Assembly: GCF_019218885.1 (NCBI RefSeq) | Contig: NZ_JAHUWT010000001.1 | Location: 868,001 to 932,000 of the forward strand | Reading direction: 5' to 3' | Source: Bordetella sp. BOR01 | Lineage (GTDB): Bacteria; Pseudomonadota; Gammaproteobacteria; Burkholderiales; Burkholderiaceae_B | Length of the DNA: 64,000 bases | The notes under the pieces: model-generated | Told to the model about the DNA's origin: nothing | The model's input: only the letters and a program-made list of their open reading frames with translations | The model's database searches: none | Translations under genes and position numbers: made by a program | Shown: positions 25,762-34,129 of the stretch, one piece after another | How the letters are laid out: every line of letters starts with the position of its first letter | Numbering within the stretch: position 1 is the stretch's first letter

Positions 25762-26631
25762 GTGGATATCTCTTTTCTTCTGGGCCAGGCGCTGACGAAC
25801 GGGCTGATCATCGGATTGCTCTATTTGCTGATGGCAATCGGCTTTACCTTGGTATTCGGCGTGATGCGCATCGCCAATTTCGCGCATGGCGAGTTCTACA
25901 TGCTGGGAGCCTTCTTTGCGTTCATCGGTGTAACGCAATGGGGGCTTCCCTATATGTTGTCCGTGCTGATCGCGTTTGCCCTGACGCTGGTGCTCGGATG
26001 GGCGCTGGAAATCGTGGTCCTGAAACCCTTCCGGGGCGACGAATTGAACGGGCTGATCGCGACGCTGGGCTTGGGCATGATCATACAGAACGTGGCCCTG
26101 ATGGCCTTTGGCCCCGATCCTCAATCCATGCCGCCCGCCGCCCAGGGGGTATTCACACTGGGGAAGATCGTCATGCCCTTTTCCCGCCTGTATGTCGTGG
26201 CGTTTTCAGCGGCGGTCCTGGTGATGCTGTATGTATTCCTGATGCACAGCAAGGCGGGGCGGGCCTTGCGGGCTGTCGTGCAAGACATGGAGATCGCCTC
26301 TGCCTATGGTATCCGCTCCAGCGCGACGTATCCGCTGGGATTCGCGCTGGGTGTCGCCCTGGCTGCGATCGCGGGCGCATTGATGGCGCCGGTGTTTTCC
26401 GTTTCGCCTTTCATTGGCGGCGCGCCGCTGTTCAAGGCTTTCATCGTGGTGGTGCTGGGGGGGCTGGGCAGCATCGGCGGGGCGGTGCTGGCCAGCCTTC
26501 TGCTGGGCATATCGGAAAGCCTGGGGGGCACGTTCTTCGATGGCAGCACGGCCGACATGTTGATTTTCGCCCTGGTGATCGTGGTCCTGGTCGTCAAGCC
26601 AACCGGTTTGCTTGGGCGTGCGGAGCATTGA
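25762..26631 (+). CDS. livH-like: ABC transporter permease, LivH type
   Basis: 289 residues from GTG 25762 (VDISFLLGQALTNG), preceded by AAGGG at six bases. About eight membrane segments, with the LivH hallmarks GLLYLLMAIGFTLVFGVMRI, NFAHGEFYMLGAF and the C-terminal cytoplasmic loop VVVLGGLGSIGGAVLAS that contacts the ATPases. It forms the inner-membrane channel with the LivM-type protein, whose ATG lies three bases downstream. It belongs to the branched-chain amino acid/amide transporter family; in aromatic- and carboxylate-degrading bacteria such systems often carry aromatic or dicarboxylic acids. Confidence 0.92.
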   Translation: MDISFLLGQALTNGLIIGLLYLLMAIGFTLVFGVMRIANFAHGEFYMLGAFFAFIGVTQWGLPYMLSVLIAFALTLVLGWALEIVVLKPFRGDELNGLIATLGLGMIIQNVALMAFGPDPQSMPPAAQGVFTLGKIVMPFSRLYVVAFSAAVLVMLYVFLMHSKAGRALRAVVQDMEIASAYGIRSSATYPLGFALGVALAAIAGALMAPVFSVSPFIGGAPLFKAFIVVVLGGLGSIGGAVLASLLLGISESLGGTFFDGSTADMLIFALVIVVLVVKPTGLLGRAEH

Positions 26632-26634
26632 TCC

Positions 26635-27630
26635 ATGACACGCAACTCCATTTCCACTCTCCTCAATCCATCGTCCGGCCACTCCAGGTGGAATTCCTTG
26701 CGTTTTCCCGTCGCGGCGTGGGTGCTGCTTGCCGCGCTGATGGTCATGCCGCTGGGGTTCAGCAGCGCTTTTTATCTGCACCTGGCAGTCTTGATATGCC
26801 TGAACACCTTCATCGTCAGCGGCCTGGCATTGGTGATGCATACCGGGCAGTTGTCGTTGTGCCATGCGGCCTTCGTCGGTATCGGCGCCTATGTTTCCGT
26901 ATTGTCAGAGATGCTGCTGGGGATACCTTTCCTGCCAGCGGCCGCCTTGGGGGCGATGGCGGCGTCGCTGGTGGCCTACCTGCTGGGCTCGGCCATACTG
27001 CGTTTGCGCGGCGTGTATTTCGTGCTGATCACCTTCGCGTTCGGCGAGTTGTTCCGCCTTTTCATGCTGGATGCCGCGTCGGTGACGGGCGGAGCGAACG
27101 GCATCGCGAAAATCCCGCCGGCGAGCTTGCTAGGCTTCGCGCTAGACACCCGCCAGGCGTTCTATTGCCTGGCGGCGCCCTTGGCCGTTGCCTCGGTCGC
27201 ATTCCTGGTCGCGTTTTTCCGCACCCCCAAGGGCCATGCCCTGGATGCCGTAGGAGAACAGCCTGCCCTGGCGGAATCGTCCGGCCTCAGTGTGCGCAAG
27301 TCGCAGTTGTTCGCCTTCACCGTGGGCAGCGGCATGGCCGGCCTGGGCGGTGTGCTGCTATCGCGCTACGTAGGGTATATCTCGCCCGAATCGTTTTCCG
27401 CGCAGGTGTCGATTGCCGCCATCATCATGCTGGTCGTGGGCGGGCGGATGTCGGTGGCCGGCCCGCTGATCGGCGCGCTCATCATGACGCCCCTGCCTGA
27501 GTTGTTCCGCGGCGCCGTGCAGTCCCAGAACATTTTCTATGGCGTGAGCCTGATTCTTATCCTGCGGTTCCTGCCCAAGGGAATCGCCAGCCTGGCCCTG
27601 TTGAGGCGCATCACGGGGGAGCGGCTATGA
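26635..27630 (+). CDS. livM-like: ABC transporter permease, LivM type
   Basis: 331 residues with a polar N-terminal extension of about 25 residues before the first membrane segment, typical of LivM. Recognisable elements are GLALVMHTGQLSLCHAAFVGIG, LRGVYFVLITFAFGELFRL and the ATPase-contact loop GSGMAGLGGVLLSRYVGY. About nine membrane helices are expected. Its last four bases overlap the start of the LivG-type ATPase gene (ATGA). It partners with the LivH-type permease to form the transmembrane pathway for the ligands captured by the two upstream receptors. Confidence 0.92.
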   Translation: MTRNSISTLLNPSSGHSRWNSLRFPVAAWVLLAALMVMPLGFSSAFYLHLAVLICLNTFIVSGLALVMHTGQLSLCHAAFVGIGAYVSVLSEMLLGIPFLPAAALGAMAASLVAYLLGSAILRLRGVYFVLITFAFGELFRLFMLDAASVTGGANGIAKIPPASLLGFALDTRQAFYCLAAPLAVASVAFLVAFFRTPKGHALDAVGEQPALAESSGLSVRKSQLFAFTVGSGMAGLGGVLLSRYVGYISPESFSAQVSIAAIIMLVVGGRMSVAGPLIGALIMTPLPELFRGAVQSQNIFYGVSLILILRFLPKGIASLALLRRITGERL

Positions 27631-28406
27631 CGGCGTTGTTGCAGGTCAGGAATCTGTCGAAGACGTTCGGCGGCCTGAAGGCGGTGCGCGATCTCAGTTT
27701 CGACGTCAACGAAGGCGAAATCGTCGGCCTGATAGGGCCGAACGGAGCCGGGAAAAGCACGGCGTTCAATTTGATCACCAGCACCCAGCCGGCCACTTCC
27801 GGAAGCGTGCGCTTCAACGGCAAGGAGATCCTCGGCTCGACGCCCAGCCAGGTGGTGCAGCACGGCCTGGCGCGGACTTTCCAATCGGCCTCGGTCTATG
27901 GCAACGCCACCGTGCGCGAGAACGTCTTTCGGGGCGCGATTTCCAAGCTTGGCGTGCCGTTCGTCAATCAGCTGCTCGGCACGCGGACCCATCGCGAACG
28001 AATGTGCGAGATCGATGCGGAAATCGACGAGATCCTGGAGATCGCGGGCTTGGATTCCGTTCGGGACCTGCTGGCGGGCGGCCTGGCCTACGGGTATCAG
28101 AAGCGGCTCGGCGTCGCCATCGGCCTGGCGACCAAGCCCCGCCTGCTGTTGCTGGATGAGCCGGCTGCCGGCTTGAACCCCGAGGAATGCGCCGAGTTCG
28201 GCAGATTCCTGCAACGCGTGCGTTCCCACTATCGACTGACGCTGTTGTTCGTCGAGCATCACATGGCGCTGGTCATGGGAACCTGCGAGCGCATCGTCGT
28301 CCTGGTGCAGGGGCAGAAGATCGCCGAGGGCACTCCAGGCGAAATACAGGCCAATCCCGCAGTGATAGAGGCCTATCTGGGAGAAACAGAACATGCCGGC
28401 GCTTGA
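27627..28406 (+). CDS. livG-like: ABC transporter ATPase, LivG type
   Basis: 259 residues. Walker A GPNGAGKS at 37-44, a modified signature (AYGYQKRLGVAIGLA in place of LSGGQ), Walker B LLLLDEPAAGL, and the H-loop FVEHHMALVM. The divergent signature with YGxQ is common in LivG-type subunits; the partner ATPase provides a canonical LSGGE. The start overlaps the LivM-type gene by 4 bases (GGGGGAG six bases before the ATG), and the LivF-type gene overlaps its end by 14 bases. It hydrolyses ATP to drive import. Confidence 0.93.
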   Translation: MTALLQVRNLSKTFGGLKAVRDLSFDVNEGEIVGLIGPNGAGKSTAFNLITSTQPATSGSVRFNGKEILGSTPSQVVQHGLARTFQSASVYGNATVRENVFRGAISKLGVPFVNQLLGTRTHRERMCEIDAEIDEILEIAGLDSVRDLLAGGLAYGYQKRLGVAIGLATKPRLLLLDEPAAGLNPEECAEFGRFLQRVRSHYRLTLLFVEHHMALVMGTCERIVVLVQGQKIAEGTPGEIQANPAVIEAYLGETEHAGA

Positions 28407-29106
28407 GGCAAAGGACATCGTGGTGCGCTATGGGCCACTGGAGGCCGTGCGCAAGGCGTCGTTCACCATCGGAGACGGCGAAATCGTCGCGCTGATCGGC
28501 TCGAATGGCGCCGGCAAAAGCACGACCCTGAAATCGCTGATGGGCCTGATGCGCCTGGCATCGGGAGAGCTGCTGCTGGACGGCCGGCAGATTTCCGGCA
28601 CCGGCGCGGCCCAGCGCGTACGCATGGGAATCGCATTGGCGCCAGAGGGGCGACGGCTTTTCCCGCGCATGACTGTCTGGGAAAACCTGCAGATCGGCGC
28701 CCACACGGTAAGCGATGTCGCCCGCAAGCGCAACGCGCAGGAACTGGTGTGTTCGCTGTTTCCCATCGTTGCCCAGCGCCGGCGCCAGCAGGCCGGGTCG
28801 CTGTCGGGCGGCGAGCAGCAGATGGTCGCCATCGGCCGTGCACTGATGGCCTGTCCGGCCATCCTGATGCTGGATGAACCCTCGTTGGGAATTGCCCCCA
28901 AGATCGTGGCCGAAATCGGCGCATCGATCGGGCGCCTCAATCGTGAAACGGGCATCTCGGTCTTGCTGGTTGAGCAAAACGCGGGGCTGGCGTTGCGCCT
29001 GGCCAGGCGCGCCTATGTATTCGAGCAAGGCGCGATCATCCGCTCGGGTGCCGGACAGGAATTATTGAACGATCCGTTTGTGCGGAAGGCTTATTTGGGG
29101 GTGTAG
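28393..29106 (+). CDS. livF-like: ABC transporter ATPase, LivF type
   Basis: 237 residues. Walker A GSNGAGKST at 36-44, signature LSGGEQQMVAIGRALM, Walker B ILMLDEPSLGIAP and H-loop-type VLLVEQNAGLAL. It is a complete LivF-type ATPase that pairs with the LivG-type subunit. It overlaps the preceding gene by 14 bases and is followed four bases later by a dehydrogenase gene, so the transporter genes are embedded in a catabolic operon rather than standing alone. Confidence 0.93.
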   Translation: MPALEAKDIVVRYGPLEAVRKASFTIGDGEIVALIGSNGAGKSTTLKSLMGLMRLASGELLLDGRQISGTGAAQRVRMGIALAPEGRRLFPRMTVWENLQIGAHTVSDVARKRNAQELVCSLFPIVAQRRRQQAGSLSGGEQQMVAIGRALMACPAILMLDEPSLGIAPKIVAEIGASIGRLNRETGISVLLVEQNAGLALRLARRAYVFEQGAIIRSGAGQELLNDPFVRKAYLGV

Positions 29107-29110
29107 CGTC

Positions 29111-30007
29111 ATGAGTCAAACATTAGGATTTATCGGTGTCGGCGTGATGGGCGAACCCATGTGCCGGCATCTGGCGACGAAAAGCGGCACCAGGGTTCTT
29201 GCCTGCGACCGCGATCCGGAGCCCTTGCGCAGGCTGGAGCAGGCCGGCGTGCAATCCGCCGGCATCGCGGATATTGCACGCGACGCAGATATCATTTTCC
29301 TGTCCCTGCCTTCCGGGGAAGTGGTCGAACAGGTCGTTCTAGGAGCGCAGGGCTTGCTGTCGAAGCTGCGGTCCGGACAGACGCTGGTCGACCTGAGCAC
29401 ATCGCCACATGAAACCGCAATCCGGCTGTCCGCCGCGCTGAAAGATGCCGGCGTGCATTTTGCCGATGCGCCAGTCATGAGAACCCGCGCGGCTGCACAG
29501 GCAGGCACCCTGGCGGTTCCCGTTGGCGCCGACCAGCGGACGTTCGCGTTGCTCGAGCCGCTGATCAAGTGCTTCGCCACTGACGTCATGCATGCCGGCC
29601 CCGTCGGTTGCGGCCAGGTGGTGAAGATCCTGAACAACATGGTGGTCTATGAAACCGTGCTGGCCCTGGCCGAGGCGCGCGCGGTGGCGGTCCGGGTCGG
29701 CATGGACCCCGAGCAGCTGTTCAATGCCTTCGCCACGGGCTCGGCCGACAGCTTCGCGCTGCGCAACCAGGGCTTCAAGGCGATCTTGCCGCAGCAATTT
29801 CCGGAAAAGGCATTTCCCGTCACCTACGCGCGCAAAGACCTTTCATATGCTGTCAGGCTGGCGGAGCAGGTTGGCGTCAACGCCACCGGCGCAAAGAACC
29901 TGATCGCCAGCTTCAATCAGGCGATAGAGGCGGGCTACGGGGATATGTATGCGCCGGCGATCAGCCTGCTGTTCGAAGGCGCGACGGGAAAAGGAGATCA
30001 GCGGTGA
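29111..30007 (+). CDS. Beta-hydroxyacid dehydrogenase family protein (2), altered substrate loop
   Basis: The start is ATG 29111, four bases after the LivF-type stop. 298 residues with GFIGVGVMGEPMCRHL (dinucleotide site) and KILNNMVVYETVLALAEARA (catalytic Lys and Asn). The signature that normally reads D-x-P-V-S-G-G is DAPVMRTRAAAQ here, so the two glycines and the serine that contact the substrate carboxylate are replaced by Met-Arg-Thr. Ligand recognition is therefore likely changed; the Arg could contact an additional acid group. The stop overlaps the GTG of the next gene. Confidence 0.85.
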   Translation: MSQTLGFIGVGVMGEPMCRHLATKSGTRVLACDRDPEPLRRLEQAGVQSAGIADIARDADIIFLSLPSGEVVEQVVLGAQGLLSKLRSGQTLVDLSTSPHETAIRLSAALKDAGVHFADAPVMRTRAAAQAGTLAVPVGADQRTFALLEPLIKCFATDVMHAGPVGCGQVVKILNNMVVYETVLALAEARAVAVRVGMDPEQLFNAFATGSADSFALRNQGFKAILPQQFPEKAFPVTYARKDLSYAVRLAEQVGVNATGAKNLIASFNQAIEAGYGDMYAPAISLLFEGATGKGDQR

Positions 30008-30810
30008 GCCGGAAGACTTTGCCCAAGTACGAAATCTACGCGCTGCGGTATGCCTCGGTGCAGCGGCAGCGTTCGGACAACTTCATACGCCACGATGGCC
30101 ACGACGGCCCCATGCCTTTGGATTTTTTTGTCTGGCTGCTGAAGGGAAAAGACCGGAACATCCTGGTTGATACGGGGTTCGGCGCTGAGTCTGCGCGTGA
30201 GCGGCCCCGCGATCTCGAGTGCTGTCCGGTCGATACGCTGAGCGTGCTGGGGGTGCGCCCGGAGGATATCGGCGATGTGATTCTTACGCACTTGCATTAC
30301 GACCATGCTGGAAACCTCGACAAGACGCCCAACGCCGTGTTCCACATCCAGGATGACGAAGTCGAGTACGCCACGGGCCGCTGCATGTGCCACCACGTCT
30401 TGCGCCATCCTTTCCGGTTCGAGGATGTTGCCATGCTGATACGCCATCTCTATTCCGACCGCGTGAAATTCCATCGTGGCAACGACACCGTGGCGCCGGG
30501 GGTTGAACTGTTGTTCATCGGCGGGCACACCAAGGGGCTGCAGGCTGTCAGGGTCCATACGGAACGCGGCTGGGTCGTCCTGGCCTCTGATGCCAGCCAT
30601 TACTACGCCAATATGCAAGACGCCAATCCCTTTCCGGCGGTCTATGACGTCGCCGCGATGCTGGACGGGCACCAGATATGCCTGCGCCACGCCGACACGC
30701 CGGACCATGTCGTTCCGGGCCATGATCCGTTGGTCCTGAAGCGCTATCCCAGGGTCGCTGGCGTGGGGGTCGACGTGGCCTGCCTGCATCTGCCGCCGTC
30801 CGGCTCATGA
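30004..30810 (+). CDS. Metallo-beta-lactamase-fold hydrolase, lactonase-like (3)
   Basis: 268 residues from GTG 30004 (AAGGAG seven bases upstream), overlapping the previous gene by 4 bases. It is the third paralogue of the lactonase-like proteins at 15173 and 18828, with the KYEIYALRYASVQRQRSDNF opening, H96-x-H98-x-D100-H101 (THLHYDHAG), GGHTKGLQ, LASDASHYYA and VPGHDPLVLKRYP. All metal ligands are present. It is the last gene of the uninterrupted array that began at 12760; 273 bases without a gene follow. The pathway may need several lactone-opening steps, or the copies may serve different substrates brought in by the receptors. Confidence 0.88.
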   Translation: MSRKTLPKYEIYALRYASVQRQRSDNFIRHDGHDGPMPLDFFVWLLKGKDRNILVDTGFGAESARERPRDLECCPVDTLSVLGVRPEDIGDVILTHLHYDHAGNLDKTPNAVFHIQDDEVEYATGRCMCHHVLRHPFRFEDVAMLIRHLYSDRVKFHRGNDTVAPGVELLFIGGHTKGLQAVRVHTERGWVVLASDASHYYANMQDANPFPAVYDVAAMLDGHQICLRHADTPDHVVPGHDPLVLKRYPRVAGVGVDVACLHLPPSGS

Positions 30811-30954
30811 ACCGTCTGCCAGGCGGCCGGAGCCGCGGGCTCAGCAACTGCCCAGGGCCGCATCCTGCCAGGCAGCGGCCAGGGCCGATACGATGGCCTG
30901 CCTGGTTTGGAGCGGTCACCGCCCAGGCCAGGCATGCCACCCAGGACGTATCCG

Positions 30955-30979
30955 CCTCGGTCCCGTAGCGGGCCCGAGG
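30955..30979 (+). terminator. GC-rich hairpin after the long array (possible terminator)
   Basis: CCTCGG (30955-30960) pairs with CCGAGG (30974-30979), and CCCG (30962-30965) with CGGG (30969-30972), around a TAG loop with one T/C mismatch. There is no T-run after it, so it could equally be an mRNA-processing or stability element. It lies in the 273-base gap between the array ending at 30810 and the Bug gene at 31084, the largest break in this plus-strand block. Nothing else recognisable was seen in the gap. Confidence 0.3.
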
Positions 30980-31083
30980 CGCCGATGCGATTGAAGACCA
31001 ACTACATCATCAACGGAGGCTGGCCATCGACGGATTGCGTGGGCAGGTCTTGCAAACCGGAAGAGGGCCACACAGACAAAACC

Positions 31084-32082
31084 ATGTTGACCAAGAATCC
31101 TGAAATCTCGCGCCGTGGCCTGTTGAAAGCATTGTTTGCGTCCGCGCTGGCGATCGCCGCGGCGCCCGCCGCGGCGGCCAGCGACTATCCCTCGAAACCC
31201 ATCATCATGGTGGTGGGCTTTCCGCCGGGCGGATCCAACGACATCGTGGCACGCATCATCGCGCCCAAGCTGGGCGAGCTTCTGGGCGTGTCGGTGGTAA
31301 TAGAGAACAAGCCCGGCGCCAACGCCACCATCGGCACCGAGCACGTGGCACGCGCCAAGCCCGATGGCTACACGATCACCCTGGGCAGCGTGAGCCCGCT
31401 ATTGCTCAGTTACTACGCTTATCCCAACTTGCCGTACGACCCCTACAAGGATCTGTCGGGCATCACGACAGTGGCATCCACGCCCGAACTCCTGGCGATC
31501 AACCCCAGCGTGCCGGCCAAGAACCTGGCCGAGCTGGTGGCGTTGTCGAAGAAGCAGGACATTACGCTGGCCTCGGCCGGCAACGGCGGCCTGCCGCACC
31601 TGGCGATCGAACTGTTCAAGGCGGAATCGAAGGGCCGCATCGTGCACGTACCCTACAAGGGTGCCGGCCCGGGCATGGTGGATGCCGCGGGCGGCCACGT
31701 CAACGGCATCATCGTCGACCTGCCGGCACTGCACAAGCTGGTGATGGACGGCCGGCTGCGCCCGATCGCGGTAACCGACACCAAGCGCTCCGCCGTCATG
31801 CCCGACGTACCGACCACGGCCGAGAGCGGCCTGCCGTCGGTGATCGCGTTCAACTGGTTTGCCGTGATGGGCCCGAAGGGCATGCCCATGGACATTCGCG
31901 AAAAGCTGCACGACGCCCTGGTCAAGACAGTGAACGATCCAGACACCAAGGCCAAACTGGAACAGCTGGGCATCGGGCCGTTTACGCAGGAATCCCCCAC
32001 CGCGTTCGACGCCTTCATGAAAGATGAGGGCGAGCGCTGGGGCAAGCTGATCAAGGACGCCGGCGTCCAGTCTAACGGCTGA
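31084..32082 (+). CDS. Bug/TctC-family substrate-binding protein (4) with Tat-type leader
   Basis: The start is ATG 31084; an upstream in-frame extension lacks family similarity. 332 residues. The leader is MLTKNPEISRRGLLKALFAS: the twin-arginine motif S-R-R-x-L-L-K followed by a moderately hydrophobic Ala-rich stretch ending near AAAAS. The other eleven Bug proteins here have ordinary Sec leaders. The mature part is normal (DYPSKPIIMVVGFPPGGSND, IENKPGANATIG, SAGNGGLPHLAIELF, HVPYKGAGPG). Export in folded form suggests a tightly bound ligand or cofactor. It heads a new plus-strand unit, 10 bases before the Fe-S flavoprotein gene. Confidence 0.88.
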   Translation: MLTKNPEISRRGLLKALFASALAIAAAPAAAASDYPSKPIIMVVGFPPGGSNDIVARIIAPKLGELLGVSVVIENKPGANATIGTEHVARAKPDGYTITLGSVSPLLLSYYAYPNLPYDPYKDLSGITTVASTPELLAINPSVPAKNLAELVALSKKQDITLASAGNGGLPHLAIELFKAESKGRIVHVPYKGAGPGMVDAAGGHVNGIIVDLPALHKLVMDGRLRPIAVTDTKRSAVMPDVPTTAESGLPSVIAFNWFAVMGPKGMPMDIREKLHDALVKTVNDPDTKAKLEQLGIGPFTQESPTAFDAFMKDEGERWGKLIKDAGVQSNG

Positions 32083-32092
32083 TACCCCAGCC

Positions 32093-34129
32093 ATGGACAT
32101 GTTGCTGGCACAACCGGGGCAGGTGGGCCGCCTGCGCCTGAAGAACCGCGTCGTGATGGCGCCCATGGGCACCAACTACAGCACTACCGATGGCTTGTCG
32201 ACTGACCGCGACAAGCGCTATTACGAGGAGCGCGCCAAGGGCGGCATCGGCGCGATCATGACCGAGGCCATGGTCGTGACCGAGCATGCCAGGCCGCATC
32301 ACAATTCGCTGTGCTGTTATCACGACAGGTTCATTCCCGGGCTGGCCAGCATCGTCGAGGCGATCAAGAAGCACGACTGCCACGTGTTCGGGCAGCTCAA
32401 CCACCGCGGCGCACTGCTGCGCCGCGCTGTGCTGAACATGGAGCCCGTGGGGCCTTCGCCGTGGGTCAACCCCAACACCGGAGACAAGGTGCGGCCCCTG
32501 GCGGTGGACGAGATCGTCGAGATACAGAAACTGTTCGTGGCCAGCGCGCGCCGCCTGTGGCGGGCAGGGTACGACGGCGTCGAGATCCACGCGGCCAACG
32601 GCTACCTGTTCCAGCAATTCTTCAGTCCGCGCGTGAACCGGCGCACCGATGCCTACGGCGGCTCGCTGGCGAACCGCATGCGGCTGCTGCTCGAGACCAT
32701 CAACCGGATGCGCGACGCGTTGCCTGACTTGTGCCTGGTGGTGCGCCTGTCGGCCAGCGAGTTCGCCGCAGGCGGCTACAGCCGCGAAGATGTCATCGCG
32801 CTGGCACAGGCGGTGGAGCAGGCGGGGGTGGATGCCATTGATCTTTCCGGCGGCAGCAACGAAAGTCCGCAACTGTCGAAGTTCTGCATCCAGCCGCCGT
32901 CGTTCCCGCGCGGCTGCCTGGCGTCGCATGCGAAGCCGATCAAGCAACAGGTGAAGATCCCGGTGTTCGTGGCCGGCCGCATGGTCGAGCCCCAAGACGC
33001 CGAGACCATGCTGTCTTCGGGCAGCGCCGATTTCGTGTCGATCGGCCGCGCGTTATATGCCGATCCGCACTGGTGCGACAAGGCGTTCGGCAAGATCCAG
33101 GCGCCCATCCGCACCTGCATTGCATGCAACGTCTGTTTCGAGCGCCTGACGCTGGAAAAAGACGTTTCCTGTGTGCAGAACCCCATGATCGGCACTGAGT
33201 TCGAAGCCCTGGAATACGCCGAGCCGCAATTGTTTCCGGCCCCGAAGGAAGGGCGCCTGCGTGTGCTGGTGCTGGGTGCGGGCGTGGCGGGCGTGGAGGC
33301 CGCGCGCGTGCTCAAGGGCCGTGGCCATGACGTCGAGATCTGGGAAAAGCGCGCACAGCCCGGCGGCCAGATGCCGTTGGCGGTGGCCTCGCCCGACAAG
33401 ACCGAGGTCGAGCCTATCTGGACCTGCCGCTGGAAGACCGTGCAGGCGCTGGGCGTGCCGATACGCCTGGGCGTGCAGGCCGATGCCGGGCTTATCGGCG
33501 CGTTCGCGCCGGACCACATCGTCGTCGCCACGGGCTCGCGCCCAGCCAAGCCGCCGCTGGATTTGTCGGCGCTGGACGCCGGTGTGCGCGTGCTGCACGC
33601 CTGGGACGTGCTGGCCGACCTGGATGCCGTCCAGCCCGGGTTGCGGGTCACCATCGTGGGCGGCGGCATGGTGGGTGCCGAAGTGGCCGACGCGCTGCGG
33701 GTGCGGGCTGCGCAGATCACGATACTGGACCGTTTGCCCATCATCGCCACGGGCATGGCGCGCAACAACCGGTTCGAGCTGGTCGAGCGCCTGGAGGCCC
33801 ACGGCGTCGCCATGATCACCCATTGCCGCATCCTGGGCGTGCAGGGCGGCCAGATCGAGATCCAGCAGGGCGACAAGGCGGCCGAAAGCCTGTCCGTCGG
33901 CAACTGGCTGGTGTTCGCCACCGGCCCCAGGCCCGAGCTGGACGTCCTGGACGCGGTCGAGGCCAGCGGCGTTCCCTATACACGCATTGGCGACTGCAAC
34001 GCACCCGGCGACTTCCTGGCCGCCATCCGCGACGGCTGGATGACGGCGCTGCTGATGGATCGCATTAGCCATCACGATGGGCAAGGCATCCGCCGCAGTC
34101 CATTCATACAAAAGGAGACAACCCCATGA
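32093..34129 (+). CDS. OYE-family Fe-S flavoprotein (TMADH/2,4-dienoyl-CoA reductase type)
   Basis: 678 residues, the length expected for the family. Residues 1-340 form the FMN-binding TIM barrel (GQLNHRGALLRR, YDGVEIHAANGYLFQQFFSP, RRTDAYGGSLANRMRLL). A 4Fe-4S motif follows with Cys342, 345, 348 and 360. The C-x2-C-x2-C spacing matches trimethylamine dehydrogenase-like members rather than the C-x2-C-x3-C of E. coli FadH. The C-terminal half has two nucleotide sites (VLGAGVAGVEAARVL near 390 and VTIVGGGMVGAEVADAL near 520). It likely reduces an activated C=C bond or oxidises an amine/alcohol. It lies between two Bug genes and overlaps the second by 4 bases. Confidence 0.9.
   Translation: MDMLLAQPGQVGRLRLKNRVVMAPMGTNYSTTDGLSTDRDKRYYEERAKGGIGAIMTEAMVVTEHARPHHNSLCCYHDRFIPGLASIVEAIKKHDCHVFGQLNHRGALLRRAVLNMEPVGPSPWVNPNTGDKVRPLAVDEIVEIQKLFVASARRLWRAGYDGVEIHAANGYLFQQFFSPRVNRRTDAYGGSLANRMRLLLETINRMRDALPDLCLVVRLSASEFAAGGYSREDVIALAQAVEQAGVDAIDLSGGSNESPQLSKFCIQPPSFPRGCLASHAKPIKQQVKIPVFVAGRMVEPQDAETMLSSGSADFVSIGRALYADPHWCDKAFGKIQAPIRTCIACNVCFERLTLEKDVSCVQNPMIGTEFEALEYAEPQLFPAPKEGRLRVLVLGAGVAGVEAARVLKGRGHDVEIWEKRAQPGGQMPLAVASPDKTEVEPIWTCRWKTVQALGVPIRLGVQADAGLIGAFAPDHIVVATGSRPAKPPLDLSALDAGVRVLHAWDVLADLDAVQPGLRVTIVGGGMVGAEVADALRVRAAQITILDRLPIIATGMARNNRFELVERLEAHGVAMITHCRILGVQGGQIEIQQGDKAAESLSVGNWLVFATGPRPELDVLDAVEASGVPYTRIGDCNAPGDFLAAIRDGWMTALLMDRISHHDGQGIRRSPFIQKETTP

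Noticed and set aside
32776-34111. Two long minus-strand open frames
   Set aside because: Antisense to the Fe-S flavoprotein, with no motifs; the plus-strand gene is clearly real.
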